DNA of 64,000 bases, taken from contig NZ_JACJUQ010000007.1 in the NCBI RefSeq assembly GCF_014235845.1, positions 114,766 to 178,765 of the forward strand, in the 5' to 3' direction. This document shows, one piece after another, positions 10,606-20,110 of the stretch (the first letter of the stretch is position 1; every line of letters starts with the position of its first letter). A program made the translations under genes and the position numbers. Source of the stretch: Pontivivens nitratireducens (GTDB lineage Bacteria; Pseudomonadota; Alphaproteobacteria; Rhodobacterales; Rhodobacteraceae). The notes beneath the pieces are model-generated. The model was not told the origin of the DNA, did not search any database, and saw nothing but the letters and a program-made list of their open reading frames with translations.

Positions 10606-11586
10606 ATGCAGATCCGGAAAAGCGGTGCCGTGACCGCCTTGGTGGGCTTCGGCTTTTTCGCCAGTCACGATGCGGTCATCAAGGCGTTGGGGGCGACGTA
10701 TTCCACCTTCCAGATCGCCTTTTTCTCCGTTCTGTTCGGGATGCCGCTGGTCATGCTGATGCTGGTGCGCGATGCGAAACCCGGCACGTTGCGCCCGCGC
10801 CACCCCGGATGGGTCGCGACGCGGGCGGGGCTGGGGGTCGTCACCGGCTTTTCCGCCTTCTATGCCTTCACCCATCTGCCCTTGACCGAAGTCTATGCGA
10901 TCCTGTTCGCACAGCCGTTGTTGATAACCGCGCTGTCCGTGCCCTTTCTGGGTGAAAAGGTCGGCTTGCGCCGCTGGATCGCGGTCTTTACCGGACTGGT
11001 CGGCGTGCTGATTGTCCTGCAACCGGCAACGACCGAGTTGAGCATCGGCCACCTTGCGGCGCTGACCTCCGCGATCTGCGGGTCATTCGTCTCCATCATT
11101 CTGCGAAAGATCGGCGGGCAGGAACGCTCCGCCGTGATGATCCTGTATCCGATGATGGCTAACCTCGTGGTGATGGGAACACTGATGCCCTTCGTCTATA
11201 TCCCCATGCCGATCGGCGATCTGGGGCTGGCGGCATTTCTGGCTGTCCTGGGGTTCTGCGGGATGCTGGGGTTGTTGCTGGCCTATCAGCGGGCTGCCGT
11301 GTCGGTGGTCGCCCCGATGCAATATTCGCAGATCATCTGGGCCGTGCTGTTCGGTCTGATCTTCTTCGATGAGATGCCGGCCCTGGCCACGGCCATCGGA
11401 ACCGCCGTCATCATCGCGAGTGGTCTGTATATCGTCATGCGTGAGGAAGGCGGCGGCACCACGACGGAGCGCCCCGTCACTGCCGGGCGCACACCGCGCG
11501 GCGATACGGCGCTGGGAATGCGGACCGGCGACATCATGCGTCTGTTCGGCCTGCGCGAAGGCCCCTTGCGCTCGGACAAGGAATAG
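10606..11586 (+). CDS. EamA/DMT-superfamily transporter
   Basis: A 326 aa inner-membrane permease with the ten-helix duplicated EamA layout: two sets of about five hydrophobic segments, including [59 protein letters not shown] and [17 protein letters not shown]. The N-terminal [20 protein letters not shown] matches the first DMT helix. A charged tail of about 60 residues follows the last helix and is probably cytoplasmic. DMT proteins typically export metabolites; substrate is unknown. It is preceded by GAGGGAGGCG and followed 20 bases later by tRNA-Pro. Confidence 0.85.
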   Translation: MQIRKSGAVTALVGFGFFASHDAVIKALGATYSTFQIAFFSVLFGMPLVMLMLVRDAKPGTLRPRHPGWVATRAGLGVVTGFSAFYAFTHLPLTEVYAILFAQPLLITALSVPFLGEKVGLRRWIAVFTGLVGVLIVLQPATTELSIGHLAALTSAICGSFVSIILRKIGGQERSAVMILYPMMANLVVMGTLMPFVYIPMPIGDLGLAAFLAVLGFCGMLGLLLAYQRAAVSVVAPMQYSQIIWAVLFGLIFFDEMPALATAIGTAVIIASGLYIVMREEGGGTTTERPVTAGRTPRGDTALGMRTGDIMRLFGLREGPLRSDKE

Positions 11587-11606
11587 GGCAAATCCTCGCC
11601 CACGGT

Positions 11607-11683
11607 CGGGCAGTGGCGCAGCCTGGTAGCGCACCTGCTTCGGGAGCAGGGGGTCGGAGGTTCGAATCCTCTCTGCCCGACCA
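11607..11683 (+). tRNA. tRNA-Pro (anticodon CGG)
   Basis: A 77-base cloverleaf. The acceptor stem pairs CGGGCAG with CTGCCCG, followed by discriminator A and an encoded CCA. The anticodon stem CCTGC/GCAGG encloses the loop TTCGGGA, giving anticodon CGG for codon CCG. The T arm is GGAGG-TTCGAAT-CCTCT. It is the only tRNA I find in the window. It is a possible integration target, but no duplicated 3' end or integrase is visible nearby. Confidence 0.95.
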
Positions 11684-11867
11684 GTTCATCATGACAATCA
11701 GAAGTTCAGCCGGCCTCAGCCTCCACGAGGTGCACTCCGATGATCTCCGCACTCCACTTCAGCACTGGCCCGGACACCGCGCCATGTTGCAGGATGTCCG
11801 CGCGGCGCGAAGGGCGCGAAGGATGAAAACCTCGAATATGCGGGTCAGACTGATGCGACGACGAAAC

Positions 11868-12536
11868 ATGAGCGTCTCCTTTCCGAATGAAGCCATGCTA
11901 CACACGCCTCGACCCGCCGTCCCTTCACAAAGCCGCGACGCGGGGGACCGCGAAATAGAGGTGTTCGACGGCTTCGCACCGCAGCATCGCGCAGACGTGA
12001 CCGCCCTGTATCTGGATGCGTTCGGGCCGAAGCTGGCGCGTTTTCTGGGACGCGGCGCGCGCATCCGCGATTTCGTGCACGATACCCTGAACGCAAATTT
12101 CGCCGTGGTCGCAATCGACACGCAGACCGGTCGCGTGGTCGGCGTCGCGGGTTTCAGGACCGAACAGGGCGGCTTGACCGAACGGTTTGGCTCCCGCCTG
12201 CACGGGCATTACGGCCCTTTCGGCGGGTTCTGGCGTGGCCTGATCCTGAACTTGTTGCAGACGCAGGAACGCTCGGACAAGCTGTTGGTGGATGGCATCG
12301 CGGTGGCGGAACGCTATCGTGGCTCCGGCATCGGCACGGCGCTGCTGCACGCGCTGGATGCCAAGGCTGCCGCGCTGGGAAAGCAGGGCATCCGGCTGGA
12401 CGTGATCGACGAAAACCGGCGCGCGCAGGCGCTGTATGCGCGCCACGGCTACACCGTTACGGATGCGCACGATATCGGCCTGCTTCGCCTGATCTTCGGG
12501 TTCCGACATGCGACCCAGATGACACGCATGTTGTAG
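11868..12536 (+). CDS. GNAT-family N-acetyltransferase
   Basis: About 222 aa. The acetyl-CoA-binding motif is VAERYRGSGIGTALLHAL (R-x-x-G-x-G), followed by the family-typical IDENRRAQALYARHGYTV. The N-terminal half (FDGFAPQHRADVTALYLDAF) starts the GNAT fold. The frame extends upstream into the tRNA, so the true start is downstream: ATG 11868 is chosen, ATG 11895 is equally plausible, and neither has a strong ribosome site. The C-terminus LLRLIFGFRHATQMTRML is basic and hydrophobic. The acetyl acceptor cannot be predicted. Confidence 0.8.
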   Translation: MSVSFPNEAMLHTPRPAVPSQSRDAGDREIEVFDGFAPQHRADVTALYLDAFGPKLARFLGRGARIRDFVHDTLNANFAVVAIDTQTGRVVGVAGFRTEQGGLTERFGSRLHGHYGPFGGFWRGLILNLLQTQERSDKLLVDGIAVAERYRGSGIGTALLHALDAKAAALGKQGIRLDVIDENRRAQALYARHGYTVTDAHDIGLLRLIFGFRHATQMTRML

Positions 12537-12621
12537 GCATACAGCCTTCGCCGTTTCCCTTTTGCGCGCCGATGGTCTAAGACGCGCCTGTTTGAAAACC
12601 CTTATCAGGAGACAGAGGGAG

Positions 12622-13644
12622 ATGGGTTACAGGATCGTCGTCGTCGGAGCCACGGGAAACGTGGGCCGCGAAATGCTCAACATCTTGTCCGAGCGTGAAT
12701 TCCCCGTTGATGAAATTGCCGTTCTGGCCAGCCGCAAGAGCCTGGGCACGGAATGCGCGTTCGGGGATCGAACTTTGAAAACCCAGGATCTCGACACTTT
12801 CGACTTCACCGGTTGGGACATGGCGCTGTTCGCGATCGGATCGGACGCGACCAAGAAATACGCGCCCGTCGCGGCCAAGGCCGGCTGTGTGGTGATCGAT
12901 AACTCCTCGCTCTACCGCTATGATGCCGATGTGCCGCTGATCGTGCCCGAGGTGAACCCCGACGCGATCGAGGGCTATGCGAAGAAGAACATCATCGCGA
13001 ACCCCAACTGCTCGACCGCGCAGATGGTCGTCGCGCTGAAGCCGCTACACGACCGGGCGAAGATCAAGCGCGTCGTCGTGTCCACCTACCAGTCGGTTTC
13101 CGGCTCGGGCAAGGAGGCGATGGACGAATTGTGGATGCAGACCAAGGGCATGTACGTGCCGGGTCAGGAACGCGCACCGTCCGTCTATCCCAAGCAGATC
13201 GCCTTCAACGTGATTCCGCATATCGACGTCTTCATGGAGGACGGCTCGACCAAGGAAGAATGGAAGATGGTCGCCGAAACCAAGAAGATCATCGACACGT
13301 CCATCAAGGTCACGGCGACCTGCGTGCGCGTGCCGGTCTTCGTCGGCCATTCGGAAGCGATCAACATCGAGACCGAGGATTTCCTGGACGAGGACGAGGC
13401 CCGCGACATCCTGCGTGAGGCCCCCGGCATCATGGTGGTCGATAAGCGGGAGGATGGCGGCTATGTCACCCCGGTCGAATGCGTGGGTGAGTTCGCGACC
13501 TATATCAGCCGCATCCGTCAGGACAGCACGATCGACAACGGCCTGAACTTCTGGTGTGTGTCCGACAACCTGCGCAAGGGCGCGGCCCTGAATGCGGTTC
13601 AGATCGCGGAACTGCTGGGACGCCGCATCCTGAAAAAGGGCTAA
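12622..13644 (+). CDS. asd: aspartate-semialdehyde dehydrogenase
   Basis: NADPH-dependent reduction of aspartyl phosphate to aspartate semialdehyde, the branch point to lysine/diaminopimelate, threonine and methionine. It is 340 aa from ATG 12622, preceded by GAGACAGAGGGAG. Motifs: the Rossmann VVGATGNVGREML, the catalytic cysteine in ANPNCSTAQMV (about residue 130), STYQSVSGSGKEAMDEL, and the conserved His in VPVFVGHSEAINIE. Single gene, no operon partner visible. Confidence 0.97.
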   Translation: MGYRIVVVGATGNVGREMLNILSEREFPVDEIAVLASRKSLGTECAFGDRTLKTQDLDTFDFTGWDMALFAIGSDATKKYAPVAAKAGCVVIDNSSLYRYDADVPLIVPEVNPDAIEGYAKKNIIANPNCSTAQMVVALKPLHDRAKIKRVVVSTYQSVSGSGKEAMDELWMQTKGMYVPGQERAPSVYPKQIAFNVIPHIDVFMEDGSTKEEWKMVAETKKIIDTSIKVTATCVRVPVFVGHSEAINIETEDFLDEDEARDILREAPGIMVVDKREDGGYVTPVECVGEFATYISRIRQDSTIDNGLNFWCVSDNLRKGAALNAVQIAELLGRRILKKG

Positions 13645-13735
13645 CATTCGGCATTTGCCGGAACGATCCGGTTCTGCCATCCTCCATCCTGTCGGGCGGG
13701 GGATGGGTGCCTCCGCGGCAGGCTGGGGGCCTTAC

Positions 13736-14632
13736 ATGCAACATCTTTTCACAACGGTTCTGGTTCTGGCCGCGTTTGCCGGAGCGGGCACCGCCATGGC
13801 CTGCACAGCAGGTGAGGCCATCGTTCCAACCCTGACATTCGACGACCTCACCCCGGTGGAGCGGGAGGCCTTCGACACGCTGTTCACCGCCGAGCGCGCC
13901 GTGATGCAGACGGAGAACACGGATGTGGACGCTGCCTTCGCATTCCAAAGGTGCGATCTGGCCGCAGACGGCAACGCCTCGGTCATGGTGTTCGCCAAGC
14001 CCGGCCTGTTCTGCGAGGTGGACTGTCTGAGTTGGGCGATCAACAGCACGCAGGACGAACACTGGCAGATCATCCTGGCCGCGCTCGGCCACGTCGAAGT
14101 TGCCGGATCCTATTCCATGAGCTGGCCCGACCTGATCGCGCGCGTTCAGGATCAACCCGCAATCGTGCACAAATACGACGGCGCCAGCTACCGGGAGGAG
14201 TTGGAGGGCCTGATCTATGGCGAGGCGTTCGACCTGCCGGAGGCTGTCGCGTGGGAGGCGGACGAATCCGGCTTCGTCGGCATCGTTCCCGGCTCCTCCG
14301 GCCCGAATGGTGAGGCTGTGCTGGCGCTGGACATGCTGGCGAACACGATTGATCCCGGTTTGGGTGAACTGGTTGCCGGACTGACCGACCTTAACGGCGA
14401 CGACGTGCCCGAGATCGTGGTCCAGGGCGAAGGTGCCGACTATTGCAGTGCCGATGGCTGCCGCACCTGGATCATCGGGATTCGGAACGGAGACGCACAT
14501 ATCCTCGCGGACGTGATCGCCCAGGGATCGCTGGAAATCGCATCTACGACTTCGGACGGTTATCGCGACGTGATCGTATGGGGGGACGCCGGGGCGCAGG
14601 TCCTGCGCCACGACGGAGAGGTTTACCGCTAG
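13736..14632 (+). CDS. secreted hypothetical protein, 298 aa
   Basis: The start at ATG 13736 exposes a signal peptide (MQHLFTTVLVLAAFAGAGTAMA, cut before Cys). The residues before the Cys (TAMA) are a poor lipobox, so normal secretion is more likely than lipidation. The mature protein is acidic with Cys pairs (FCEVDCLSW, DYCSADGCRTW). Its C-terminal half contains LTDLNGDDVPEIVVQGEGAD, resembling the Asp-rich FG-GAP/VCBS or EF-hand-like calcium loop. I recognise no enzyme motif. The gene is convergent with carbonic anhydrase, 9 bases away. Confidence 0.65.
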   Translation: MQHLFTTVLVLAAFAGAGTAMACTAGEAIVPTLTFDDLTPVEREAFDTLFTAERAVMQTENTDVDAAFAFQRCDLAADGNASVMVFAKPGLFCEVDCLSWAINSTQDEHWQIILAALGHVEVAGSYSMSWPDLIARVQDQPAIVHKYDGASYREELEGLIYGEAFDLPEAVAWEADESGFVGIVPGSSGPNGEAVLALDMLANTIDPGLGELVAGLTDLNGDDVPEIVVQGEGADYCSADGCRTWIIGIRNGDAHILADVIAQGSLEIASTTSDGYRDVIVWGDAGAQVLRHDGEVYR

Positions 14633-14641
14633 AGTGTAGCA

Positions 14642-15295
14642 CTAGATCGGGCGGAACTGATCCAGACTGCCGTCATAGGCGTGCAACTCGCCCGATCCGA
14701 TATCTGTCCACGCGCCATGCATCGCCAATCGCCCGTTATCCACCGCGTCGCGCACGAACGGAAAGGTCAGAAGATTTTCAAGGCTGACCTTGATGCTTTC
14801 ATGTTCCAGCGATTGCAGGCGCTCCGCACGATCCCCGGGGATGTCCTTGATCCGCTCGTATCCGGGCGTAAGGATGTCCATCCAACGGCTGATAAAGCTG
14901 GTATCCTCATCCAGCTTGCTCCCGGCGCCTTCGCATTTCTCGTAGCACGCCGCGACCCCGCCGCAGCCGGAATGCCCCAGGATGACGATATGGCTGACCC
15001 CCAGCACCGTCACCGCGTATTCAATCGCGGCCGACGTGCCGTGCAGCTCCCGGTCGGGGGAGTATGGCGGCACGAGGTTGGCAACGTTGCGCACGAGGAA
15101 GAAATCCCCCGGCTCGCCCTCGAACATACCGACGGGATCAACGCGGCTGTCACAGCACGAAATGAACATCGCGCGCGGATGCTGGCCATGTTCGGCCAAG
15201 TGTGAATACCACTCGCGGTTATCCTCAAACGTGGTCTTGCGCCACCGTTCGAGCCGCTTCGCCAGATAGTTTGGCAGGACTTTGATATGTTGCAT
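14642..15295 (-). CDS. beta-class carbonic anhydrase
   Basis: Interconverts CO2 and bicarbonate; cytoplasmic zinc enzyme. It is 217 aa from the ATG at 15295, which has GGGGA just before it; the longer frame from 15328 lacks a site. The zinc ligands and Asp-Arg dyad are present: CCDSR (Cys47, Asp49, Arg51) and GHSGCGGV (His and Cys). Also typical are FFLVRNVANLVPPY and SAAIEYAVTVLGVSHIVILG. The gene stands alone, divergent from a small unknown. Confidence 0.95.
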   Translation of the reverse strand: MQHIKVLPNYLAKRLERWRKTTFEDNREWYSHLAEHGQHPRAMFISCCDSRVDPVGMFEGEPGDFFLVRNVANLVPPYSPDRELHGTSAAIEYAVTVLGVSHIVILGHSGCGGVAACYEKCEGAGSKLDEDTSFISRWMDILTPGYERIKDIPGDRAERLQSLEHESIKVSLENLLTFPFVRDAVDNGRLAMHGAWTDIGSGELHAYDGSLDQFRPI

Positions 15296-15448
15296 ATGGT
15301 TCCCCGATTTTAACCTTAAGTTCAGCAATACAGGCGCGAAGGCAACGATTCAACGCAGGACAACGTTTACTCACCGGTGGGTCAGACACGCAACGCATTG
15401 GGTGTGCAAAGCGTGTTTGGCATAATGGGAGAAGTGGGAGCTATTGTG

Positions 15449-15832
15449 ATGTCGGATCGGGTGATCCGTATTACCGCGCAGGAATCTGCGCTGGTCGATA
15501 CGTCCGCAGTCGTAGGATTGCAGCAAAGTCTGGGAACTCTGCGGTGTCAGGAGATGGTCGAGGATGCGATCTATCAAATCACCGAACGCCTGTCAAAACT
15601 TGAGCGCGCCGAACGTGACCAGGATTACGAAACCGCATCCCAGATCGCGCACGTTCTGGTGGAGCTTACAAACAGGATCGGATTGCCCCGGATGAGCGTC
15701 GTGGCAACCGATCTGGCCGATGTGCTGAGGTTGGGCGACACGATAGCGATCAGCGCGATCTGCGCCCGCCTTATCCGACTGGGTGAGGATTCGCTGTTCA
15801 CGCTGGTGCGTCTGGGCGGCGACGGGGTCTGA
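15449..15832 (+). CDS. hypothetical protein, 127 aa
   Basis: The start at ATG 15449 is preceded by GGGAG eight bases upstream. The product is small, helical and soluble, with no signal or membrane segment. It has a mid-region rich in charged residues (RLSKLERAERDQDYETASQI) that suits a helical bundle or short coiled coil, and a C-terminus with repeated Leu/Ile (DVLRLGDTIAISAICARLIR). I do not recognise the family; a small regulatory or histidine-phosphotransfer-like bundle is possible but not shown. Confidence 0.6.
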   Translation: MSDRVIRITAQESALVDTSAVVGLQQSLGTLRCQEMVEDAIYQITERLSKLERAERDQDYETASQIAHVLVELTNRIGLPRMSVVATDLADVLRLGDTIAISAICARLIRLGEDSLFTLVRLGGDGV

Positions 15833-15865
15833 ACCCATCGCAATTACGGGGTCCATCCTGATCCT

Positions 15866-15890
15866 GCGCCGGGGCGTGACACTCCGGCGC
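15866..15890 (+). terminator. stem-loop between unknown gene and aminopeptidase
   Basis: A 7-bp perfect stem GCGCCGG / CCGGCGC with an 11-base loop lies 33 bases after the preceding stop. No T-tract follows, so it may be an mRNA-stabilising or rho-assisted structure instead of an intrinsic terminator. Confidence 0.35.
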
Positions 15891-15930
15891 GTGATGCCTA
15901 GTCTTCGCGAACCTGATTTGCGGAGCGGAC

Positions 15931-17310
15931 ATGGACATGAACCTGACATTTTCGACTGAAACCGACGCAGCGATCGACCTGCATGTGGTGTCACCGGGCG
16001 ATGACTGGCCCGTATCCGCCACGCACCGCAAATGGGCGGAATCGGCAGGGTTTTCAGGTGCGCTCGGCAATTTCTGCCTGCTTCCGGCAGAGGACGGCCA
16101 GCTTTCGGCGGTTCTGATCGGATGGGGCACGGGGCGGCTGCGGGCGCGCGGGCGGATGCATCTGGCCCGCTATGCGCCGCTGCTGCCGGCCGGCACCTAT
16201 CGCATCGCCAGCGCGCCCGAGGGATTCGACATGGATGAGCAGGCCCTGGGCTGGCTGCTGTCGGAATATTCCTTCGATCGCTACATTGTCGCCAAACCCG
16301 AAGCAGCGAAACTGATCTGTCCCGAAGGCTGCGACGCGGATCGGTTGCAGATCATCGCCACGGGCGCGGCGCTGACCCAGCGCCTGATCGACACACCCAC
16401 CAGCGATATGGGCCCCGCCGAGCTGGAGGGGGAGGTTCGCGCGCTGGCGCAGATGCATGACGCCACGCTGGACGTGACACTGGGCGACGATTTGCTGGGG
16501 GCGAACCTGCCGATGATCCATGCGGTCGGGCGGGCCTCGACCTCGCCCCCCCGTCTGCTCGACCTGAGCTGGGGCGACCCCGACGCACCCAAGGTCACTC
16601 TGGTCGGCAAGGGCGTCTGTTTCGATACGGGCGGTCTGAACCTGAAGCCCGGTGCCTCGATGGGCATCATGAAAAAGGATATGGGCGGCAGCGCCAATGC
16701 CATCGGTCTGGCTCACATGATCATGGCGCTCGACCTGCCGGTGCGCTTGCGGCTTCTGATTCCGGCGGTCGAGAATTCCGTTTCCGGCAACGCCTTTCGC
16801 CCCGGGGACATCCTGCGCAGCCGCAAGGGGCTGTCGGTCGAGATCAACAATACTGACGCGGAGGGCCGCCTGGTTCTGGCCGATGCGCTGGCGTTGGGCG
16901 ATGAGGAAAGCCCCGACCTGATGCTCTGCATGGCCACCCTGACCGGTGCGGCGCGCGTCGCGCTCGGCCCGGACCTGCCGCCCTACTTCACCGATGATAA
17001 TGGACTGGCGAGCATGATCGGCGCGGCCGCCGATGCGGTTCACGATCCATTGTGGCGAATGCCCTTCTGGGAGCCGTATGAGAGCATGATCGAGCCGGGC
17101 ATCGCCGATCTGGACAACGCCCCGGCAGGCGGCATGGCGGGCGCCATCACCGCAGCGCTGTTCCTGCGCCGGTTCGTCGAAAACACCGGCAGCTTCGCGC
17201 ATTTCGACCTGTACGGCTGGACGCCTTCCGCCAAACCTGCGAGGCCCAAGGGGGGCGCACACCAAGCTATTCGCGCCCTCTTGAGCGTAATCGAAAGGCG
17301 ATATTCATGA
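15931..17310 (+). CDS. leucyl aminopeptidase family (M17) protein
   Basis: A cytoplasmic di-metal aminopeptidase, 459 aa. M17 signatures: VGKGVCFDTGGLNLKP (Lys and Asp ligands), MKKDMGGSANAIGLAHMI, and the diagnostic NTDAEGRLVLADALALG (Asp and Glu ligands plus Arg). The N-terminal ~170 residues are the divergent macro-like regulatory domain. It is shorter than E. coli PepA (about 500 aa) and is closer to the alphaproteobacterial PepA-like group. GGAG precedes the start. Its stop overlaps the ATG of the NlpC/P60 gene by 4 bases (ATGA), indicating translational coupling and perhaps a shared role in peptide recycling. Confidence 0.92.
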   Translation: MDMNLTFSTETDAAIDLHVVSPGDDWPVSATHRKWAESAGFSGALGNFCLLPAEDGQLSAVLIGWGTGRLRARGRMHLARYAPLLPAGTYRIASAPEGFDMDEQALGWLLSEYSFDRYIVAKPEAAKLICPEGCDADRLQIIATGAALTQRLIDTPTSDMGPAELEGEVRALAQMHDATLDVTLGDDLLGANLPMIHAVGRASTSPPRLLDLSWGDPDAPKVTLVGKGVCFDTGGLNLKPGASMGIMKKDMGGSANAIGLAHMIMALDLPVRLRLLIPAVENSVSGNAFRPGDILRSRKGLSVEINNTDAEGRLVLADALALGDEESPDLMLCMATLTGAARVALGPDLPPYFTDDNGLASMIGAAADAVHDPLWRMPFWEPYESMIEPGIADLDNAPAGGMAGAITAALFLRRFVENTGSFAHFDLYGWTPSAKPARPKGGAHQAIRALLSVIERRYS

Positions 17311-18137
17311 CATTCGATCCCCGCACCACACCCGCCCGCAGCGATCTGGCCGCCGAGCATCTGAAGGGAACGATCGAGGCGTCGAGATATGTCGCGGGGC
17401 AGGACCGCATGGTCGCCACGTCCTCCGCCCCGATGACCGCGCGGGCAGAACCTGAGGCCGGGCTGAGCTCGCAATTGCTGCGGGGTGAAGTCTTCACCGT
17501 CTACGATATCGACGACGATACCGGGCTGGCGTGGGGACAGGCCCACCGGGACGGCTATGTCGGATGGGTGCCGAACTTCATGCTGGAACCGGTGGAGGCA
17601 ACAACCCACCATGTCACAGCCTTGATGACGCATTGCTACCCCGAGCCGGAGGTAAAGACCCGGCCCTTCGACATGCTTCCCATGGCGTCGGCGGTGACGG
17701 TCGTGGGTCAGGAGGGCAAATGGCTGGAGCTTGACACCGGCGGCTGGGTGCCGGGCAGGCACCTGTCCGATGCCCTGCCCGGCGGCGATTGGGTCGCCAT
17801 CGCGGAACGGTTTGCCGGCGTCCCCTATCTGTGGGGCGGCAGGACTGCATCCGGCATCGACTGTTCCGGGCTGATGCAAATCGCAATGTATATGGCCGGT
17901 CTGGAATGTCCGCGTGACAGCGATATGCAATCCGCGCTGGGGCAAGACGTCGCCGGGGATCGTCGGCGCGGCGATCTGGCCTTCTGGAAGGGGCATGTCG
18001 GCGTTCTGGTCGACCCCGATACATTGCTGCACGCCAATGCCTTCGCCATGGCCACGGTGCGCGAACCCTTCGATCTGGCCTGTGACCGGATCGCGGCGCA
18101 AGGCGACGGTGCGCTGATCGGTCTGCGGCGGCTGTAG
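17307..18137 (+). CDS. NlpC/P60-family cysteine peptidase with SH3-like domains
   Basis: A 276 aa protein. The C-terminal NlpC/P60 domain shows the catalytic Cys in GIDCSGLMQIAMYMAG and His in GHVGVLVDPDTLLHAN, preceded by the typical FAGVPYLWGGRTASG. The N-terminal ~150 residues contain two SH3b-like modules (QLLRGEVFTVYDIDDDTG...YVGWVPN and LPMASAVTVVGQEGKWLEL). No signal peptide is visible, so it is likely cytoplasmic; this fits gamma-D-Glu-diamino-acid cleavage of recycled cell-wall peptides (dipeptidyl-peptidase VI-like). It is coupled to the upstream aminopeptidase by a 4-base overlap. Confidence 0.92.
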   Translation: MTFDPRTTPARSDLAAEHLKGTIEASRYVAGQDRMVATSSAPMTARAEPEAGLSSQLLRGEVFTVYDIDDDTGLAWGQAHRDGYVGWVPNFMLEPVEATTHHVTALMTHCYPEPEVKTRPFDMLPMASAVTVVGQEGKWLELDTGGWVPGRHLSDALPGGDWVAIAERFAGVPYLWGGRTASGIDCSGLMQIAMYMAGLECPRDSDMQSALGQDVAGDRRRGDLAFWKGHVGVLVDPDTLLHANAFAMATVREPFDLACDRIAAQGDGALIGLRRL

Positions 18138-18188
18138 ACTGCGTTTGGGCGCTTTACCTTTCGTCGGTGTTCATGGTTTGTATGCGCC

Positions 18189-18860
18189 ATGACCGATTGC
18201 GCATTCACCCTGGGCGACCTGACTTTGAGCCCGCGCCCCAGCGGTGCGCTGTGGTGCGCATCCGAATCAATGCTGTGCGTATCGGATCTGCATCTGGGCA
18301 AGTCGGAGCGGATCGCGCGGCGTGGCGGTGTGTTGCTGCCACCCTATGAAACGCAGGCCACGCTGGACCGTTTGCGTCAGGAGATCGACAGCTTGTCCCC
18401 TGCGACGGTGATCTGTCTGGGCGACAGCTTCGATGACCTTGCCGCCGCGCAGGCGCTGGACGCGGCGCATCGCGCGGACCTTGCCACGATGATGGCCGGC
18501 AGGCGGTGGATCTGGATCGAGGGCAATCACGATCCGGGCATGACCGATCTGGCCGGGGAGCATCTGACGGATGTTCGGATCGGCACCGTACACTTCCGAC
18601 ATATCGCGGACACGTCCCGGCAGGAGTTCGAGGTTTCCGGCCACTATCATCCCAAGGCCAGCCTGACCCTGCGGGGGCGGCGGCTAAGCTCGGCCTGTTT
18701 CGTGATGGATCGGACGCGGCTGATCATGCCGGCCTTCGGCACCTATACCGGCGGGCTGCACGTCAGCTCCCCGGAACTGCGGCGCCTGTTCCCGGCCGGT
18801 GCGACGGTTCGTCTGACACGCGCGCCGCAGCATTCGATTCCGGCCTCGCTCTGCGCCTAG
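18189..18860 (+). CDS. pdeM: PdeM-like metallophosphoesterase/endonuclease
   Basis: A 223 aa calcineurin-like phosphoesterase. Metal-binding blocks in order: [40 protein letters not shown]. The [15 protein letters not shown]...[10 protein letters not shown] stretch is characteristic of the ligase-associated DNA damage response endonuclease PdeM. In many bacteria it is found beside a DNA ligase, exonuclease and Lhr-type helicase; none of those partners is next to it here. The start at 18189 fits the family length. It converges with folD, overlapping the last 4 bases. Confidence 0.85.
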   Translation: MTDCAFTLGDLTLSPRPSGALWCASESMLCVSDLHLGKSERIARRGGVLLPPYETQATLDRLRQEIDSLSPATVICLGDSFDDLAAAQALDAAHRADLATMMAGRRWIWIEGNHDPGMTDLAGEHLTDVRIGTVHFRHIADTSRQEFEVSGHYHPKASLTLRGRRLSSACFVMDRTRLIMPAFGTYTGGLHVSSPELRRLFPAGATVRLTRAPQHSIPASLCA

Positions 18861-19744
18861 ATCGTCAGCCCCTCGGGTTCCGGCAGGCCATTTGCCCGAC
18901 AACAGGCCGTGACCGTATTTGCCAGCAGGCACGCGATGGTCATGGGGCCGACACCGCCGGGAACCGGGGTAATCGCACCTGCGACCTCCACCGCGCTGGC
19001 AAAGTCCACATCCCCGACCAGGCGGGTCTTCTCACCATTGGGAACGCGGTTTATGCCCACGTCGATGACGGTCGCGCCCGGTTTGATCCAGTCGCCGGTG
19101 ATCATCTGCGGTCGGCCGACAGCGGCGATCAGGATATCCGCCGTTCGGCACAGCGCCTCGATATCCCTCGTGCGGCTATGGGCGATCGTGACCGTGGCGC
19201 TGTCGCGCAGCAACAACTGCGCCATCGGTTTGCCCACGATGTTCGAACGGCCAACCACGACCGCGTTCATCCCGGACAATGATCCGTGCCGTTCCCGCAG
19301 CATCATCAGGCAGCCCAGCGGCGTGCAGGGCACCATCGCCTTTTGCCCGGTCGCCAGCAGGCCGACATTGGAAATGTGAAAGCCGTCAACGTCCTTGGCC
19401 GGATCAATGGCGGCCAGAACCTTGTCCGCGTCGATATGGTCGGGCACGGGCAGTTGGCACAGGATGCCGTGCACTGCGGGATCCGCGTTCAACCGCGCGA
19501 TCAGCGCCAGCAAATCGGCCTCGGAGGTATTCACATCCAGCTTGTGCTCGAACGAGGCCATGCCGACCTCGACGGTCTGCTTGCCCTTGTTGCGAACATA
19601 GACCTGACTTGCCGGGTCCTCCCCCACCAGAACGACCGCCAGACCGGGGGTGATGCTTTGCTTGGCCAGGCGGCTGACATGCTCCGCCACCCGGGCGCGG
19701 ACAGTGGCGGCGAACGCTTTTCCATCAATGATGTCGGCAGTCAT
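18857..19744 (-). CDS. folD: bifunctional methylenetetrahydrofolate dehydrogenase/cyclohydrolase
   Basis: Interconverts 5,10-methylene-, methenyl- and 10-formyl-tetrahydrofolate with NADP. It is 295 aa from the ATG at 19744, preceded by GGAGAAGCCC. Motifs: [14 protein letters not shown] (catalytic Lys), [28 protein letters not shown] (NADP binding), [13 protein letters not shown] and [19 protein letters not shown]. It is the last gene of a minus-strand run fhs - chorismate mutase - folD; FolD and Fhs act on successive steps of one-carbon metabolism. Confidence 0.97.
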   Translation of the reverse strand: MTADIIDGKAFAATVRARVAEHVSRLAKQSITPGLAVVLVGEDPASQVYVRNKGKQTVEVGMASFEHKLDVNTSEADLLALIARLNADPAVHGILCQLPVPDHIDADKVLAAIDPAKDVDGFHISNVGLLATGQKAMVPCTPLGCLMMLRERHGSLSGMNAVVVGRSNIVGKPMAQLLLRDSATVTIAHSRTRDIEALCRTADILIAAVGRPQMITGDWIKPGATVIDVGINRVPNGEKTRLVGDVDFASAVEVAGAITPVPGGVGPMTIACLLANTVTACCRANGLPEPEGLTI

Positions 19745-19757
19745 GGGCTTCTCCAGT

Positions 19758-20051
19758 TCAGCGGGAAAGTAGGCGCTCTTCGCGGGCGATGGACCATTCG
19801 ATGAGCGTGCGCCACACATCCTCGGCCAAGGCAGGGTCCAGCCCGTGATCGGCGGCCATACCGCGTACATTGTCGATCACCTCAGCCACGCGCGTGTCGA
19901 TCCGGGCGGGCAGGTTTTCCGCCGGTTTCAGCTCCGCCGCGCGGTCGATGAACGCCGCGCGCCGGACCAGCATCTGGACCAGCTGGGCGTCGAGCCTGTC
20001 TATTTCGGCGCGAAGCTCGGCCATGGAATTACAATCTGCGGGCAGGGTCAT
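19758..20051 (-). CDS. chorismate mutase, AroQ type
   Basis: A 97 aa all-helical chorismate mutase domain protein (chorismate to prephenate). The N-terminal [20 protein letters not shown] and [13 protein letters not shown] carry the Arg and Lys positions that bind the substrate, followed by a helical [11 protein letters not shown]...[21 protein letters not shown] precedes the ATG. It lies between fhs and folD with a 13-base gap to folD, so it is co-transcribed with one-carbon genes. Isochorismate pyruvate-lyase (PchB-like) activity is an alternative, as these share the fold. Confidence 0.87.
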   Translation of the reverse strand: MTLPADCNSMAELRAEIDRLDAQLVQMLVRRAAFIDRAAELKPAENLPARIDTRVAEVIDNVRGMAADHGLDPALAEDVWRTLIEWSIAREERLLSR

Positions 20052-20110
20052 CGACCGTTCTCCTTTACGGGAACGTCCTGCCCCCCCGTCCGCGGCGCGT
20101 CAACACCAGA

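Noticed and set aside
11607..11683. tRNA-Pro as an integration site for a genomic island
   Set aside because: No duplicated 3' end, integrase or foreign-looking DNA follows it.
11613..11867. Extended N-terminus of the acetyltransferase frame beginning in tRNA-Pro
   Set aside because: It overlaps a structurally perfect tRNA, and the frame only becomes GNAT-like further downstream.
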